A stretch of 64,000 nucleotides of DNA from Liquidambar formosana (Eukaryota > Streptophyta > Magnoliopsida > Saxifragales > Altingiaceae), in the NCBI GenBank assembly GCA_039720395.1, contig CM077829.1, positions 21,178,685 to 21,242,684 of the forward strand, in the 5' to 3' direction. Shown here in pieces: positions 34,276 to 46,244 of the stretch; the first letter of the stretch is position 1, and each line of letters starts with the position of its first letter. The notes under the pieces are model-generated. The model made no database searches. It saw nothing but the letters and a program-made list of their open reading frames with translations, and was not told where the DNA came from. The position numbers and the translations under genes were made by a program.

Positions 34276-37200
34276 GTAATCTACATAAACAGAGAATTAG
34301 ATTTCATTTTTATCCATAATGATTGGGTCTTTAATCATATGGTACCTCCCACTATTTTATCAAATTCCATACACCCTCTAATGGAATTCGGGAATCTCAT
34401 TCCTAATGGGGATTGGGGTCCCACTGTGACTTAGAAGCCTCACATGTTAGTTTCTTGGCTTCTAACCCACAATAAGAAGACAACTCTTTGTCTATTGCTT
34501 CATAAGCAAGTTCCAATCGTTTTGCCTCTAGGGAACATACACCTCACATGTTAGTTTCTTGGAATACTTCCCTAGTTAAGTTAAACCCATCATTCACACA
34601 GGTATGTTTCGCCAAATATATACCTCACATGTTAGTTTCTTGGTATATACCAGTTTAGGCACCCCATGATATCTCATATGTGATAGTTTCAAGTAATGTC
34701 TTTAACATGGGTAGCTCCTACATGTCTGCAGCCAGGTACCCACATTAAGGGACGTTAGATGATCCTATAATGATGGAAGGCAATGAAGAATTCATTCCCC
34801 AATGACTTCTCCATTTTCAACTTAATATTAAATAAGAGGGGTTTTAAAGGGTCTCATCAAATTAACATGCATCCTATGTATCAAAATTTAAACATATAAA
34901 TTATGCTATTTATAATCATACATCTCATGCTATTATAAATCATACATCGCATGCTATTATATATCAACATATATAAAGTACCATATTTTGATATTAGTCC
35001 CTAAGTAAATAGGTAACATATACCAAACTATGGTATTGGAGCTAATACAATTATCTCATAAATTAAAGCTCCCACTATGATGATTATGGACTTTGAGAGG
35101 ATTCAATCTAAGCCAATAGATTGAATCCAAGGTCTAAGGTGGGTGTAGGTGATCGTAAAATAACACATTCGAAACATGCATGCTGTCTTGAAACACTTCT
35201 CTAAGCTTTCAAGTCCTTCAATCTGCTCCCTTGGCTTGATGGTCTCCACCATTGGCTTGTTGGGCTCTATCATGCTCCTTTGGGTCCACCATGCTCCTTA
35301 GCGCGCTCTCGATTACATAACATTTACATAATTTAAAGAAAGGGATACATAAGGGGAATGTGGGGTACATAAGAGAATGATAGAGAGAGAGGGAGAGGGA
35401 AGGTGGCATGCAAGCCCCAAATAAATTACATCACCTTAATAAAATTACAACTCTTGTAAATAATAACATCCCATTCATAAGACGGCCAATCACAATTGGT
35501 TTAAATGGTATAGTCCATAATCATCATCCAAACACGTACATACAATCTCATTGCATAATGTAAAGAAAAACTGTAAGCATTAAAACATATGGGCAGTATG
35601 GTAATTCTCTTGAATGATTTACATTAATCTCATTAATGCATCCTAATCTTATTAGGTTTTAACAAAAATATCCAGAATTAAATAAAGTCTTAACATTTAA
35701 GACATTACAGTTTCAATTAATTAAATTAATTTAAAACATGCAAAGTTTCCTAAAATAACTCTAATATCCAATATTAGGGTTTCCTTAATTAAACAAAACA
35801 ATTTCATTTAATTAAGAATTTCCAGATTTTAATTTAATCCCTAATTGTGTTTTAAACCATTTAAAACATTATAAAATTAATCAATATTAATTAAATAATT
35901 AATATAGGAATTAAATAAAATCATTAAAATGATGAATTAGTGTATTAGGGTTTCCTAAAACCCTAAACCCTAAATGCATAACCCTAAACCCTAAATGCAA
36001 GCCCTAATCATTAAATGCCTTATGATTGGTCATTTAATGTCCAATCATTAAAACCCTAGGTTCATATGGTATTTAATAAAAGGGATTAGGGTTTAATTAA
36101 TGCCAAATAGGGTATTAATTACCCTTAATTAATTACACTAATTAGGGTTTCCAAAACCCTAACCCTAGACATCATTTATGGTATTAATTATGCCCTAACA
36201 ATTAATAACCATGATTGGTCATTTAATGACCAATCATTAACTCTTAATAAAGGTAATCAATATTCCAATTAGGGTTTTAATTAATGCCATAATGAAATTA
36301 GGGTTTCATCATTAACTCAAAATTAGGGTTTCATCCTTAACTCTATGCAGCCGTCACTACCAGGGGCTGCCTGAGCTTGGTTAGGCTGCCATGGCCGCCA
36401 ACGACTGTGGGAGGCCATGGCCAGTCATGGGAGAACATCCTAGGGGTGTGGGACAAGCCTCTGGACACGTGAGAAGTGGTGGAAGTGGCTGCCATCATCA
36501 AGAACAATCAGGGTTTCCAAAACCCATTGCTGGAGCCATTGTTGCAGACCTTGAAGGTCACAATAGCTTCTAAAACCTTATCAATTCGACTCCTCCATTG
36601 AAACCAGCTTTTGTATCATGTCCCCACATGAAATACTAAGCTAATAGAAGAGGTTTGGATGATCAAATCATCATCAATTGTTCTAAACAATTAAAACAAC
36701 AGTAGGCTGCCCAGAAATTTACAGCATACTGTCCATTGTCAGAAATTGATTTAAAACCCAGCAAGATGAATGAATTAGGCTACCAAACGAATTTTCCCAG
36801 TATCCTACATGTCTTAGGAAACTAATGCAATTGGTTTCATGCAATTTGGAGTTCCCTAACTCAAGTTCTAATCAAAACTCCATTGATGACTTTTCTGCAG
36901 AAAAATTCTGCTATGCTGTTCATGAAAAATTTTCAAACTTTTTGAATCTTTTTCCATCAAAACCTTTTTGAAACTTAAAGAAAATCATATACACATGATA
37001 TATAATGATCCTACAATGATCTTCCATCATAAATACAGCAGCTTTAATTAGAATTAATTGCAAGAACCTTTGGGTTCTAAAACCCAGATTCAGCCTCCAT
37101 GGTGTTCTTCTCCTTCTTCCTTCTGTTCTAGCATCTTAATCCAATTATGATGCATCTAAATGCTTGGGAACCTTTCCCTACCATGTCTAGAACATAACCC

Positions 37201-37728
37201 AAGTGGTGGCAACCATTGCCATGCCTTTGATCTCCATCAACAACTCAAAGTTGTGGTTATTGCATCATTCCCGAGCAAAACTGTCTTTCCAGACAGCCTG
37301 TAGTAAAAAATTCATAACTTTCACTACAGAACTCGGATTGATGCACCGTTTGTTGGGTTGGAAAGCTTATTCGAAGAGCTTTCTAACCATATATGGCTCG
37401 AAAATTTTGGAGAAGAACTCTGAATTCGGCATGCAAAACAAGATGACGGTTTTTCATGGCTACCATGAAAACTGTTCATAACAGTTTTATAAAACCCTAG
37501 TTTCCTTATTCTTCTTCTCCAAACTCAAACCCTATGCAACCTATTGCATCCATGGCTACACTTAACCATCAATAAGAAGAGGAGTAGAAGAGAATTGACC
37601 TAGGGTTCCAAACCCTAGGTTCAGCCATGGAGGAAAACCAATTATGCAGAAAACTTTTCCAGATTTTTGAATCATTCAACTACACCATAATTACCAACCC
37701 ATATGTATTTTGTATTATGCATAATCAT
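34276..37728 (-). other. Copia E untranslated leader
   Basis: No gene is seen. It matches the leaders of A and B well along its length, including two inverted repeats (36022-36048, 36211-36237) and the hairpin array. This contrasts with the poor match of the neighbouring coding region. Confidence 0.8.
34432..34742 (-). promoter_or_regulatory. Copia E leader hairpin array
   Basis: Minus strand: H0 34742-34708, H1 34651-34615, H2 34572-34531, H3 34464-34432. The 17-nt loop is unchanged three times. In H3 the stem is perfect (TAGAAGCC/GGCTTCTA), where A, B and C have a G-U pair. In H2 the lower stem GGGAA/TTCCC is longer than in A. Confidence 0.6.
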
Positions 37729-37741
37729 GGCTCTGATACCA
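37729..37741 (-). promoter_or_regulatory. Copia E primer binding site
   Basis: TGGTATCAGAGCC on the minus strand, one base inside the LTR at 37743. Confidence 0.92.
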
Positions 37742-37742
37742 C

Positions 37743-39395
37743 TGTTGGGAATCGAACAAGAGGGAAAAATAGAAGTGCGGAATATAAAAAATTTTTCCTA
37801 CGATTCCCAATCCCATGAATCTAACTATGCATAACACAAAATCAAACCCTAACTACGAAGAGGGTTAGAACACTTACAGGATTTTTGTCTTCTCCGTTTT
37901 GCTCCAAGCTTCTACTCCAGACAGCGGTGAATGAGCAGCCCAAGTGTGCTGCCTCCAACGGTATCCACACCTAGCTAGAGCTTCAAGCCTTTTCTTTCTT
38001 CTTCCTTGTTGTTGCTAGAGGTGGAGAAGAGAGAGAGAGAGAAGAGAGCCTCCAAGGGGCTGGACGGCTAGGGTTTATTGTGAAAGCCTCTTATGCCATG
38101 TCACACATAAGTGTGACTTATATAGGCAGCCCACTAAAGGGGGCTGGCCATGGGGAAGAAACCCTAATAGGGTTATGTGTAATTACACTTAATTGCACAT
38201 TAACCCCTATTATTTGTATCAAATACAAATAGGCCTATAAAGAACTATTCTTTATTCACTAAAACCCTTTCTCTCATAGACTTTAAAGCCCTTCTTGCAT
38301 GATCAGTGTGTGACGCATTGGGTTCACATCATTAAGTAGTAGGAATAGCACAAGGTGTGCACAATGGAACTCTTTCCATTTAGGGTCTAATTGGAACTCC
38401 TTCCAATTCCCTAATTGATTATAACTCACTTATATCAATTAGGGCTTCTACTAACCATGAGTAACACCTAGCATATGGCTCATGGTGTGGTCCTTAATGA
38501 GGTGAATAGTCATTTACAAAGAACCCTTCTGTTATAGTTTATAGGTTACAATTGCATCCTTCCTTCAACACAATGTCTCCAATTGAACTAATAGGACATG
38601 GAAGTCTGTCAAGTCCCTAGTTCAATTACTTTATACTCATTCATAGATATCAACTCATAGATGAACTCATGAAACTCTTTTCATATTCATCCTACCATGG
38701 CCATGGATTTAATGAGTTATATTATGAATGCTATATGAGACATTCTCTCTCTTTTTCCTAAGAGTGATGGATCCCTTGTTGATCACTCACATGCCTTCAT
38801 ACACATGTTGATCACTCACATGCCTTCAGACCCCTGAATAGGATTTGCACTTAGTGTTATCAAACTTCTAAAGCTACATGCATAAGGCAACTATGGTGTC
38901 TCAGGTCTAAGGATTACTTGTACCACTATAACAATGAGAAACTGATTGACAGGCAGGATAAAACTCCATTCAGTTTATCTCATATCTTTGGTCACATTCA
39001 GTGTACCTATTCTCGCAATAGGCACCCACTTGTTGGTTGTAGTGTCTCTACACAAATAGCTTGAGACCAGCTATCCTCCTATAGAGTCAACCTAACAAGT
39101 GCTAGTCCTATGGTTCATTATTGTCCATCATAGTGAACCTTCAACTAGGAATGCTTTACGAGTTTAGTACAGAGATATATCTATAGTCTCAAAATTACAA
39201 CTCTTTGTAATTCCATATTCTCAACTCTAACTCCATGGACATATTATGTACATATATATGATGCATATAAACATAATAGAATAAGCCCTTTTATTAAATC
39301 AATAATAAATGTGACATACATAAATGAAATCAAATGATTGTTCCTAATCCCTAAACAATCATCTCCATGATTGGCTCTAGGGCATAATCCTAACA
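37743..39395 (-). repeat. Copia E 5' LTR (reversed)
   Basis: It matches 29700-31358 with about seventeen substitutions. Near 38806-38835 a short direct duplication (GATCACTCACATGCCTTCA) replaces some 25 bp present in the partner. Confidence 0.94.
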
Positions 39396-39614
39396 TATCC
39401 GTCATTCTTGATGCCTTTTGTCTCCACCTTGTAATGTAAGCGGAGAAAGTTTCATGAGCCCCTTGCTTGGTAGTTTCCAGGTCTTTCCGGGTAACATCCA
39501 CCTCTGTGTTGTACTTGTAGTGCTCCGAGAACTCATTGCATATGTCTTCCCAAGTCCGAGTTCTGTTCTCATCCAAGGATAAGAACCATTTCAAAGTAGA
39601 AGTAGCCAAGGTTT
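39396..39614 (-). pseudogene. gag: Gypsy gag, capsid core part
   Basis: This piece encodes LATSTLKWFLSLDENRTRTW, DICNEFSEHYKYNTEVDVTR and QGAHETFSAYITRWRQKA, the classical plant Retrotrans_gag core, in one open frame. It joins 50058 upstream after removal of element G, and 29699 downstream (RMTD to RPNEED) after removal of copia E. Confidence 0.9.
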
Positions 39615-42246
39615 TGTGAACCCACGAAAAAGCGCGGAGCCCACAAGGGTTTGGCAAAAAATATAGAGGTGAAAGACAACAAACAAAAAGGAGTCACCAC
39701 CTCATTTTTTAAGGAAAGGAGGAAAACCATAAAAATGTTTTATTTCTAAAACCACATGACTCCATTTTAAAAGGAAAGGCGATGTCTTTAAAACTAGAAA
39801 ATTGGATTCGGGGGCTAAGTTACGATGTGGGAAGGTTCTGAGCAAAGCCCATAGGCACCCACATCGCCCGAGTTGGTCTCTTAATTTGATTGGGCTAATT
39901 TAATAACTTAATCACATGCAAAACAGTATCAATCAATAAAATACAGCATGCATAACATATATTCCATCCATCCATTTCATCCCGCATAATCAAACAAAGA
40001 AAATAAAATAAAACAAAAAAAAGATAAGATAAGAAAAACCTAGGATACTTGGATCCTAGAATGGACTTGCGCCTCAAAACGAGTGCCTACGTACCATGCA
40101 GCGAAATACATGGATCAAAGTCCACGTAGTTCGAAAAGAATAGGGTTAAATCCTAATAGAGAGTTATGGTAAACCATAGGTTTCCTTCCATAGTGATTTT
40201 CAAAGATAAATGATTCTTAATAAGATTTTAATGAAAGATATAGACTTTTGAAAAGGGGTGGAAAGAAACCCTAGAATTCACCATGTCCCTCTATTAGAAA
40301 ATAACCCTAGGAGGGAGAAGAGAGAAGAAAGGTTAGGAAAAGTGAATTGGGGCACTTCATACCCTACTTACCTTGTGCAATTTACTCCAAGCAATATCAA
40401 GTTTAAGCCATAGCGACCTTATTTGCAATAAGGCAACTACTGCACCTGTTCGCACCCTTACACATGCTCAAAGCATATCAAAAAGGATAACATAACAATC
40501 TGGACAGAATAGTATTAAGGCTCAAAGTCATCCACTAATCATGTTATCAACAAAAACAGTGAATAAATAGAGACCTTAATGCAACCCTAATCTCATGTCA
40601 TGCATAAAACCCTAAAAATCCACTACATGCATGCAAAAACTATCATAGTTATTCTATATATATCATATATATAATAACCATGAAGAAAAATAGAAAACAA
40701 AACCTATTCTATCATGCTATAGGAAACTTGTGTGAATTTAGGGTTATCGAAACCGTAATTTCACAACTATGCATTAAAACATATGAAACAACCCTAACAC
40801 ATGCTCAAATCATCATGAATATCATTCATATCATATGTATTAAATAACAGGAGCGTCAACTCATGATAACAATCACAGCGAATAGACTATATGAACTATG
40901 CATGATTTAAGAAGACAAAAAGAGTAACGCTTTCAAATCCTTAGTAAACTAAAGATTATCAAGCACATAGAACCATGAATCATCTTAAAATCATTCATAT
41001 CATATCACAAAAGCATGGAATTAACCTAATATGTGGAGTTACAACATGCACTAGAACTATCATAGAAGAAGAAGGAGAAGGAGAAGGAGAAGACCTATAT
41101 TCAGCATTCAAAAAGAGTGCTTACCTCTTGTAGAACCTCCCTTGCCTTCAAAGTCCTTGTTCTCTTGCTTGCTTAGGGTTGAAAAGCCTTCTCTTGATGT
41201 CCTTCTAGCTCTCCAAACTCGTAGCTCCCTCTCTCTCTAAGTGTAAAGTGCACTTGTGGCCCCTCTATGTGCTGAATATCATGTTCTTTATATAGAGAAC
41301 TGACCCCATGAACCAATGGCTAAGATTAATTCATTAAACAATGATCCTAGGGCTATTAGAGACTCTCTTGGTGCTCAAACAACTCAAACTTACACACTCC
41401 TAAGAGAAAACAAGTTGTAATTGCGGAGGAAACCGTCAAAAGAGGGAGAGAAGAGTCAGAATTTCACTTAAAGACGGATTCCCTCGGGTGACCGTCTGGG
41501 CTTGGACGGCTGACTGTCTAGCCCCAGATGGTCACCCGAGGGCTCCCATCAGCATTCCTCGGTTAGACTCCTTCGCCTTCTAGAAGTCTTTCGGGGGTCA
41601 AATTAAGTCCGATTTTGACGAAATAAAAGCCAAAACGACCGTGTTTCGAAGGGGAACACATTTTTAAGCATTTTAGGACAAAAATCCTTAACCATGGGTG
41701 CATGGTTAGGTTTTACAAAGGTGGTTAACCATGGTGCCTCATCGTCGCTAATCTGGGTTTGTACACAAGGTCGAACCGAATGCTTTCCCAATCAAAATTC
41801 GATCTTTCTAAACACACCTAGGATGTAAATAAAGCCCAATTGAGGTTAAATGAGAGAAAATTGGTTGGGTCTTATGAGTCGATTTGAGCAAACCAAGAAA
41901 GGGTCTTTTAGCCAACCTGAACTACTATGAGCCGAATTGATCTTAAACCAGTAATTCACGAAATTGAACCTATATATAGACTCTATGTACTCATATGAAC
42001 TCAAAGGAATGACTCGAGATTCATTTCAAGGTCAAATGGAAAATATACGACTTAAAAGACGATTATGCCCTTAAAGTCGCAAAAGTTCTTATTAACTATC
42101 GAAATGAACTCCAAATCACTTCAAAATTTATACACATGATATTTAATGCGATAGAAACTCAGTGAAAAAGACTAGACTCAAAAATAAAATAAAAACCTAC
42201 ATGAAATGATGGCCTCAAACTTGGGTGACAAAAATGGGGTGTGACA
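39615..42246 (-). repeat. Element G 3' LTR
   Basis: It is 2632 bp. The minus-strand TATA box CTATATAAAG is at 41288-41297, and a U3 inverted repeat (41481-41542) lies about 200 bp upstream of it. It has a GAA/GGAGAA microsatellite near 41069-41092, one unit shorter than in the partner LTR, and a CCTACGTACCATGCAG block near 40086. Confidence 0.93.
41481..41542 (-). repeat. U3 inverted repeat in element G 3' LTR
   Basis: CCCTCGGGTGACC (41481-41493) pairs perfectly with GGTCACCCGAGGG (41530-41542). The stem extends to about 20 pairs with one G-U, and the loop is 22 nt. The same structure is at 49292-49353 and, much longer, in the outer LTR at 63334-63427. Confidence 0.75.
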
Positions 42247-42256
42247 GAAGCCCCTC
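42247..42256 (-). promoter_or_regulatory. Element G polypurine tract
   Basis: GAGGGGCTTC on the minus strand abuts the 3' LTR. It is purine-rich in its first part and fits the leftward orientation. Confidence 0.6.
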
Positions 42257-42557
42257 ATTGGTGAACAAGTTTCACTTGTGAACCAATGATAGAAGAACAG
42301 CCCATTTTTGTTTGGTAAAATCAATTCCATTAATACCCACCGGGGAAACACATGAAAAGAAGGTGACCATGTCACTGAATTCTATAGGTTGGAAGCCACC
42401 TACCCATAGAACTCATCACACACAAACTAGCTTCCACACACAATCATACTCTTTATGAGTTCCACAGAACTCCTCACAAACAAAGGTACTCCTTAGAACT
42501 CCTCACACACAAAGGTACTCCTCATGAGTTCCATAGAACTCTTCACACATATTTCTC

Positions 42558-43063
42558 ATATTGTTCACTAGTTGCACCAATGAACAATATGAGGCATCCA
42601 TAGCTTACATCGAACTACGTTTGATAAAGGTCTTCCCATATTACACCAGTTGCACTGGTGAATAATATGAGGTATCCATAACTTACACTGAACTGCGTTC
42701 GATGAAAGGTCTTCCCATATTACACCAGTTGCACCGGTGAATAATATGAGGTATCCATAACTTACACCGAACTGCGTTCGATGAAGGTCTTCCCATATTA
42801 CACCAGTTGCACCGGTGAATAATATGAGGTATCTATAGCTTACACCGAATTGCGTTCGATGCAGGTCTTCACATACTACACCAGTTACACCAGTGGATAA
42901 TATGTGGTATCCATAACTTACACCGAACTGCGTTCGATGAAGGTCTTCCCATATTACACCAGTTGCACCGGTGAATAATATGAGGTACCTATAGCTTACA
43001 CTGAACTGCGTTCGATGAAGGTCTTCACATACTACACCAGTTACACCAGTGGATAATATGTGG
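42558..43063 (-). repeat. 78-bp tandem repeat array, about 6.5 copies
   Basis: The unit begins ATATTACACCAGTTGCACC and is 78 bp, except the first two copies (80 and 79 bp). Later copies alternate between two variants (TACACCAGTTGCACC...GAGG and TACACCAGTTACACC...GTGG), so the true recent unit is a 156-bp dimer. Because 78 is a multiple of three, the minus strand is open for 175 codons with a 26-residue repeat, but this is probably incidental. The array lies between the pol remnant and the 3' LTR of G. Confidence 0.92.
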
Positions 43064-43696
43064 GGAAAACTATTCAAACAAATCACAAATGTCATAAATC
43101 AAACGCTATCAAACAACTCAATACCAATATCATAAAAAATCCGAAGGTCGAATGTTATCAACCTATGCACAAATCACAAAGCTTAACCCTTTCATATTTT
43201 CATTTTATCAAAGCTTTTCTAGCATGCAACAAAATCAACAATCATACCCCTTCTGGGTGAAAACTTCTCTTTAAATCTCGTTCCTTTTCAAAGAAAACAA
43301 TTTCAATTTCTCACATCACTTTGGTGACTTCACACTTTTGAAAATTTATCTTTTCATTGTCCTTGAAATGATTGGGGAAAGTTCCTATTGATTATTTCGT
43401 AAATATGTTATGGCTTAGCTAAAAGACATGCAACTCACATAAGAAAACACATTGAAACAATCATCATTTTCATTAAATTTTTCTCATAAAGCTTTTTAGG
43501 TCACTTATCCGGACTTAGCACAGTCATGCAATTTTTCTTTCAGAAATTGTGATCAAGCCTTTTTAGGAAACAATGCATTTCAAGAGGATTTGATTAAACC
43601 CATAGATCCTTCTTCAAGGTATAAAAATAGAATGGAAAATCATCTTTCCTTCTTCTTTCTTCACTTCTCTTTTTCTTTTAAAACCCTAACTTTTGC

Positions 43697-43776
43697 CTAG
43701 GTCACCTTTACAGGTTTTCAACCTAGCGGGTTGCCCTAATTTTTGCCTAGGTTGCCCTTTCAGGTTTTCAACCTAG
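43697..43776 (-). other. Two tandem GNRA hairpins in element G
   Basis: 43697-43726: outer stem CTAGGTTG/TGACCTAG, inner CCT/AGG, loop GTAA. 43747-43776: outer stem CTAGGTTG/CAACCTAG, inner CCT/GGG, loop GAAA. They are copies of the structure at 1094-1123, in a 50-bp tandem unit. Confidence 0.6.
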
Positions 43777-44705
43777 TGGGCTCTTCTTCTCTTCTTTTCT
43801 TTTCTTTTCTTTTTCTTTTTCTTTTCTCCTTAGTGCAAAGGAATTCAACTCATGAAGCCTCAGCCCCTTTTCTTCATTAATTTATTCAGGTTCTCTTATT
43901 AAACAAACTAGCCCCAGCACACATTTCATTTCTTCTTCTATGAGTAGAATCAACCCCCAAGTTCGTAGAGTATCATGTTTGATCAAGCTCTTTGGCTAAA
44001 CAAGACAAATTAGCCCCAGGTTCACATAAAGCAACACCCATTCTCCCAAGTTCATAAAGTCTCATGCCTATAACTAGGGCAAATTGTTCCTTAGTAGTTA
44101 CTGCTACCCCTTTTCCATCATTAAATCCATGACAAGAGTCTAAGTCTAAATTAAGATATGATAGGACAAAATCTAATGGACTTTACAAATGGATTGTAGT
44201 GAATGAGTGCTTTTAAAGGACAAGGTCGATGACCATTGGAGACACATAAGACTCAAAGGATGAAAATGGAAGGACACACGAAGTAATTGAGAAAGACAAA
44301 CAAGAACAGATTGAAAAAGAAGAATAATCAAATTAACTTTCTCAGTGGCATGTAGTATTTTAAGCTCACTAATTCAATCAATGAAATTGCTTCTTCTTAA
44401 CTTAGTCACAAAGAATTGCCTTTAATGGTTGGTTATATGCAAAGACCCTTTCTTTCTCTTCTTTTTTTCTTTTTTCTCTTTTTTTTTTTTTTTTTTTCAA
44501 TGAATTGGACCGTACCCAAAGTAACTTTATGGGTTGCCTACGTATCTCCACTTTGATCTTCCCAAGACATTAATCAAACAAACTAACATTTCTTTTGTGG
44601 AGAATCAGGTCCTCGTAGTTCAAGAGATTCACTTTTCTTTTTTCATCAATTTTTTTTTCTTCTTCTTTTTTTTTTTTAAATTTTTTTTAAAGCCCTAACT
44701 TTTGC

Positions 44706-44735
44706 CTAGGTTGCCTTTTCAGGTTTTCAACCTAG
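44706..44735 (-). other. Third GNRA hairpin in element G
   Basis: Outer stem CTAGGTTG/CAACCTAG and inner CCT/AGG are both perfect, with loop GAAA. It is placed next to the pol-end remnant, as in the outer element. Confidence 0.6.
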
Positions 44736-45584
44736 CGAGCTTAGGCTCTACACATAACCATATAGGGACCACCCTACCTTGGCTTGAACTCTTATTTGCA
44801 TTCCTCGAACGGATGATCCAGTCTTCTTAATCACAAAGTCTTCTTTTGATTGTTGTTAATCTTCTTTCTTAGTGCTCCTAGATATATGTTGATCCTTTCC
44901 CTCTCCTTTCCTTTTGTACTTTTCAAATTTTTCTTTTGATTTTTTTTCTTTTGAGGGAAAGGGAAGTAGACATCTCTGAAAGCTCAAGCTACGCTAGTTG
45001 ATTTCTTCACTCAATCTTTGAATTGCTTCTTGCAAGGGCTTTGAGACCTTCTTTAATTATTTGACCAATGTCTTCATGCAGTATGGTGGGTGGGTGGTCC
45101 TTTATGTTTACCACTTTTAAGCTTTCCCATGTTTCCTAGTCAATTAATCGCAATTCATTAATCATTTGCTCCTTTAGTGGAATGAGCTTTTGAGCCTCTT
45201 AGGAAATATTTTCATGCCACTTTGATTGTCAATTGATTAATAAGAAGAGAAATTGAGAGACAACGGAATTCTTGAAAGCAAAATATCTTATTAAAGGAAT
45301 GAAGAAAAACACATTAAAAATCTTGACTCGACAATAACTAGGACTCAAAAGACTCAAAGGACATTTGACTTGGAGGATGAAAACAATCAAATAACTAGAA
45401 AAAAAAAAAAAAAACCTAAACTCCTTATCATGGATAGTCATGATAGAATTAGTGTGGCAGTAAGCACCAAGAAAAAAAAAACTCATTATCTTTCCCAAAA
45501 ACCTCAAGGCATCAACTTCTTCTTTTCTTCATCTTGACTTGTGCAGCCGACATTATCCAAATCCCCATGAGCATTAAAGGTTCC

Positions 45585-46244
45585 TTAAGCCTCATAAAGT
45601 CCCTCAAAATCAAGAACCCCCATGGTAGCAAGAGTTTGAGTGTCCTCTGAATGATATGGGCCATGAATTGGAAATTCTTGTTTAATTGTAACAAGAGATC
45701 TCGGTGGATTGGCATTTGGTTGGGCTAGAGAGATTGGGTTTACAGTAGCCAAAAATGGGTTCATGGAAGAGCTTTGAAGAGTATTTGGATTATTGGTTGG
45801 TTTGGGAAAATTGATTACTCCACGGTCAATGAGGTCTTGGATCTCATGCCTAAGGCGGAAGCAGAAGTTGGTTTGGTGGCCCTTGCTTTGGTGGAACTTG
45901 CAGTATTCATTTTCATTGTAGTTCTTGGGCAAAGGGCTAGGTGGTGGCCTTGGGTCAAGAGGTTTCAATAGGCCTCGGTTCTTTAGCTTTTCAAGCACTT
46001 TCTCAAGTGGCATATATAACTCAGTGAATTGGCGAGGCTTCTTCTTGATAGTTTGGACTTTCAAATCTGCTATATTGATTCTCTGGGACTTGGTAGCCCC
46101 TGAATTAGGCTCATGATGATTCACAGGCTCGAATCGGGCTTGAGGAATAACTTGAACAATCACCAAGATATCATTCGACTTTTGCATGATCTCACAAAGC
46201 ATTCCCCTGATTTCTTCCAATGTTGCATTGCCAACTCCACCCAT
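45585..46244 (-). CDS. gag: Short gag-like ORF of element G
   Basis: This is an uninterrupted 219-codon ORF starting MGGVGNATLEEIRGMLCEI. Its middle matches the outer gag closely (PRQFTELYMPLEKVLEKLKN, then PLPKNYNENEYCKFHQSKGH) and keeps the C-x2-H-x4-H-x4-C knuckle. The capsid core seen at 39396-39614 and 50058-50184 is absent, and the N-terminal 70 or so residues are unlike the outer gag. It ends MGVLDFEGLYEA. A protein with only an assembly spacer and an RNA-binding knuckle could bind element RNA, or could be unselected residue of a deletion. The intact frame in an element without pol is notable. Whether it is translated is unknown. Confidence 0.65.
   Translation of the reverse strand: MGGVGNATLEEIRGMLCEIMQKSNDILVIVQVIPQARFEPVNHHEPNSGATKSQRINIADLKVQTIKKKPRQFTELYMPLEKVLEKLKNRGLLKPLDPRPPPSPLPKNYNENEYCKFHQSKGHQTNFCFRLRHEIQDLIDRGVINFPKPTNNPNTLQSSSMNPFLATVNPISLAQPNANPPRSLVTIKQEFPIHGPYHSEDTQTLATMGVLDFEGLYEA

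Larger units (their letters stand above)
34281..37877 (-). other. Candidate leader intron of copia E
   Basis: Minus-strand donor CCT/GTAAGTG (37877) and acceptor TTTATGTAG/ (34281) are both kept, although the gag ATG they serve has been lost. Confidence 0.4.
29700..39395 (-). mobile_element. Copia E: full-length reversed element with strongly decayed coding region
   Basis: The TATCC duplication (29695-29699 and 39396-39400) brackets 9696 bp. LTRs of 1659 and 1653 bp differ by about seventeen substitutions plus one small rearrangement. The primer site, polypurine tract, hairpin array and candidate intron sites are all kept, while gag-pol is barely recognisable. Confidence 0.95.
43064..45584 (-). 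other. Element G noncoding interior with pol-end remnant
   Basis: No intact gene is seen. It contains two tandem GNRA hairpins (43697-43726, 43747-43776), a CT/T-rich tract (43780-43830), the shared block GGAGATACGTAGGCAACC (44534-44551) and long T runs (44461-44498, 44640-44690). A third GNRA hairpin is at 44706-44735. A decayed match to the gypsy pol C-terminus follows near 44760-44850. The order mirrors the 3' region of the outer element, so pol was lost and its edges kept. Confidence 0.7.

Noticed and set aside
42568..43095. 175-codon ORF with 26-residue repeats as a repeat protein
   Set aside because: The open frame follows from a 78-bp period with no stop in one frame. The frame slips where a unit is 79 bp, and there is no start context or family match.
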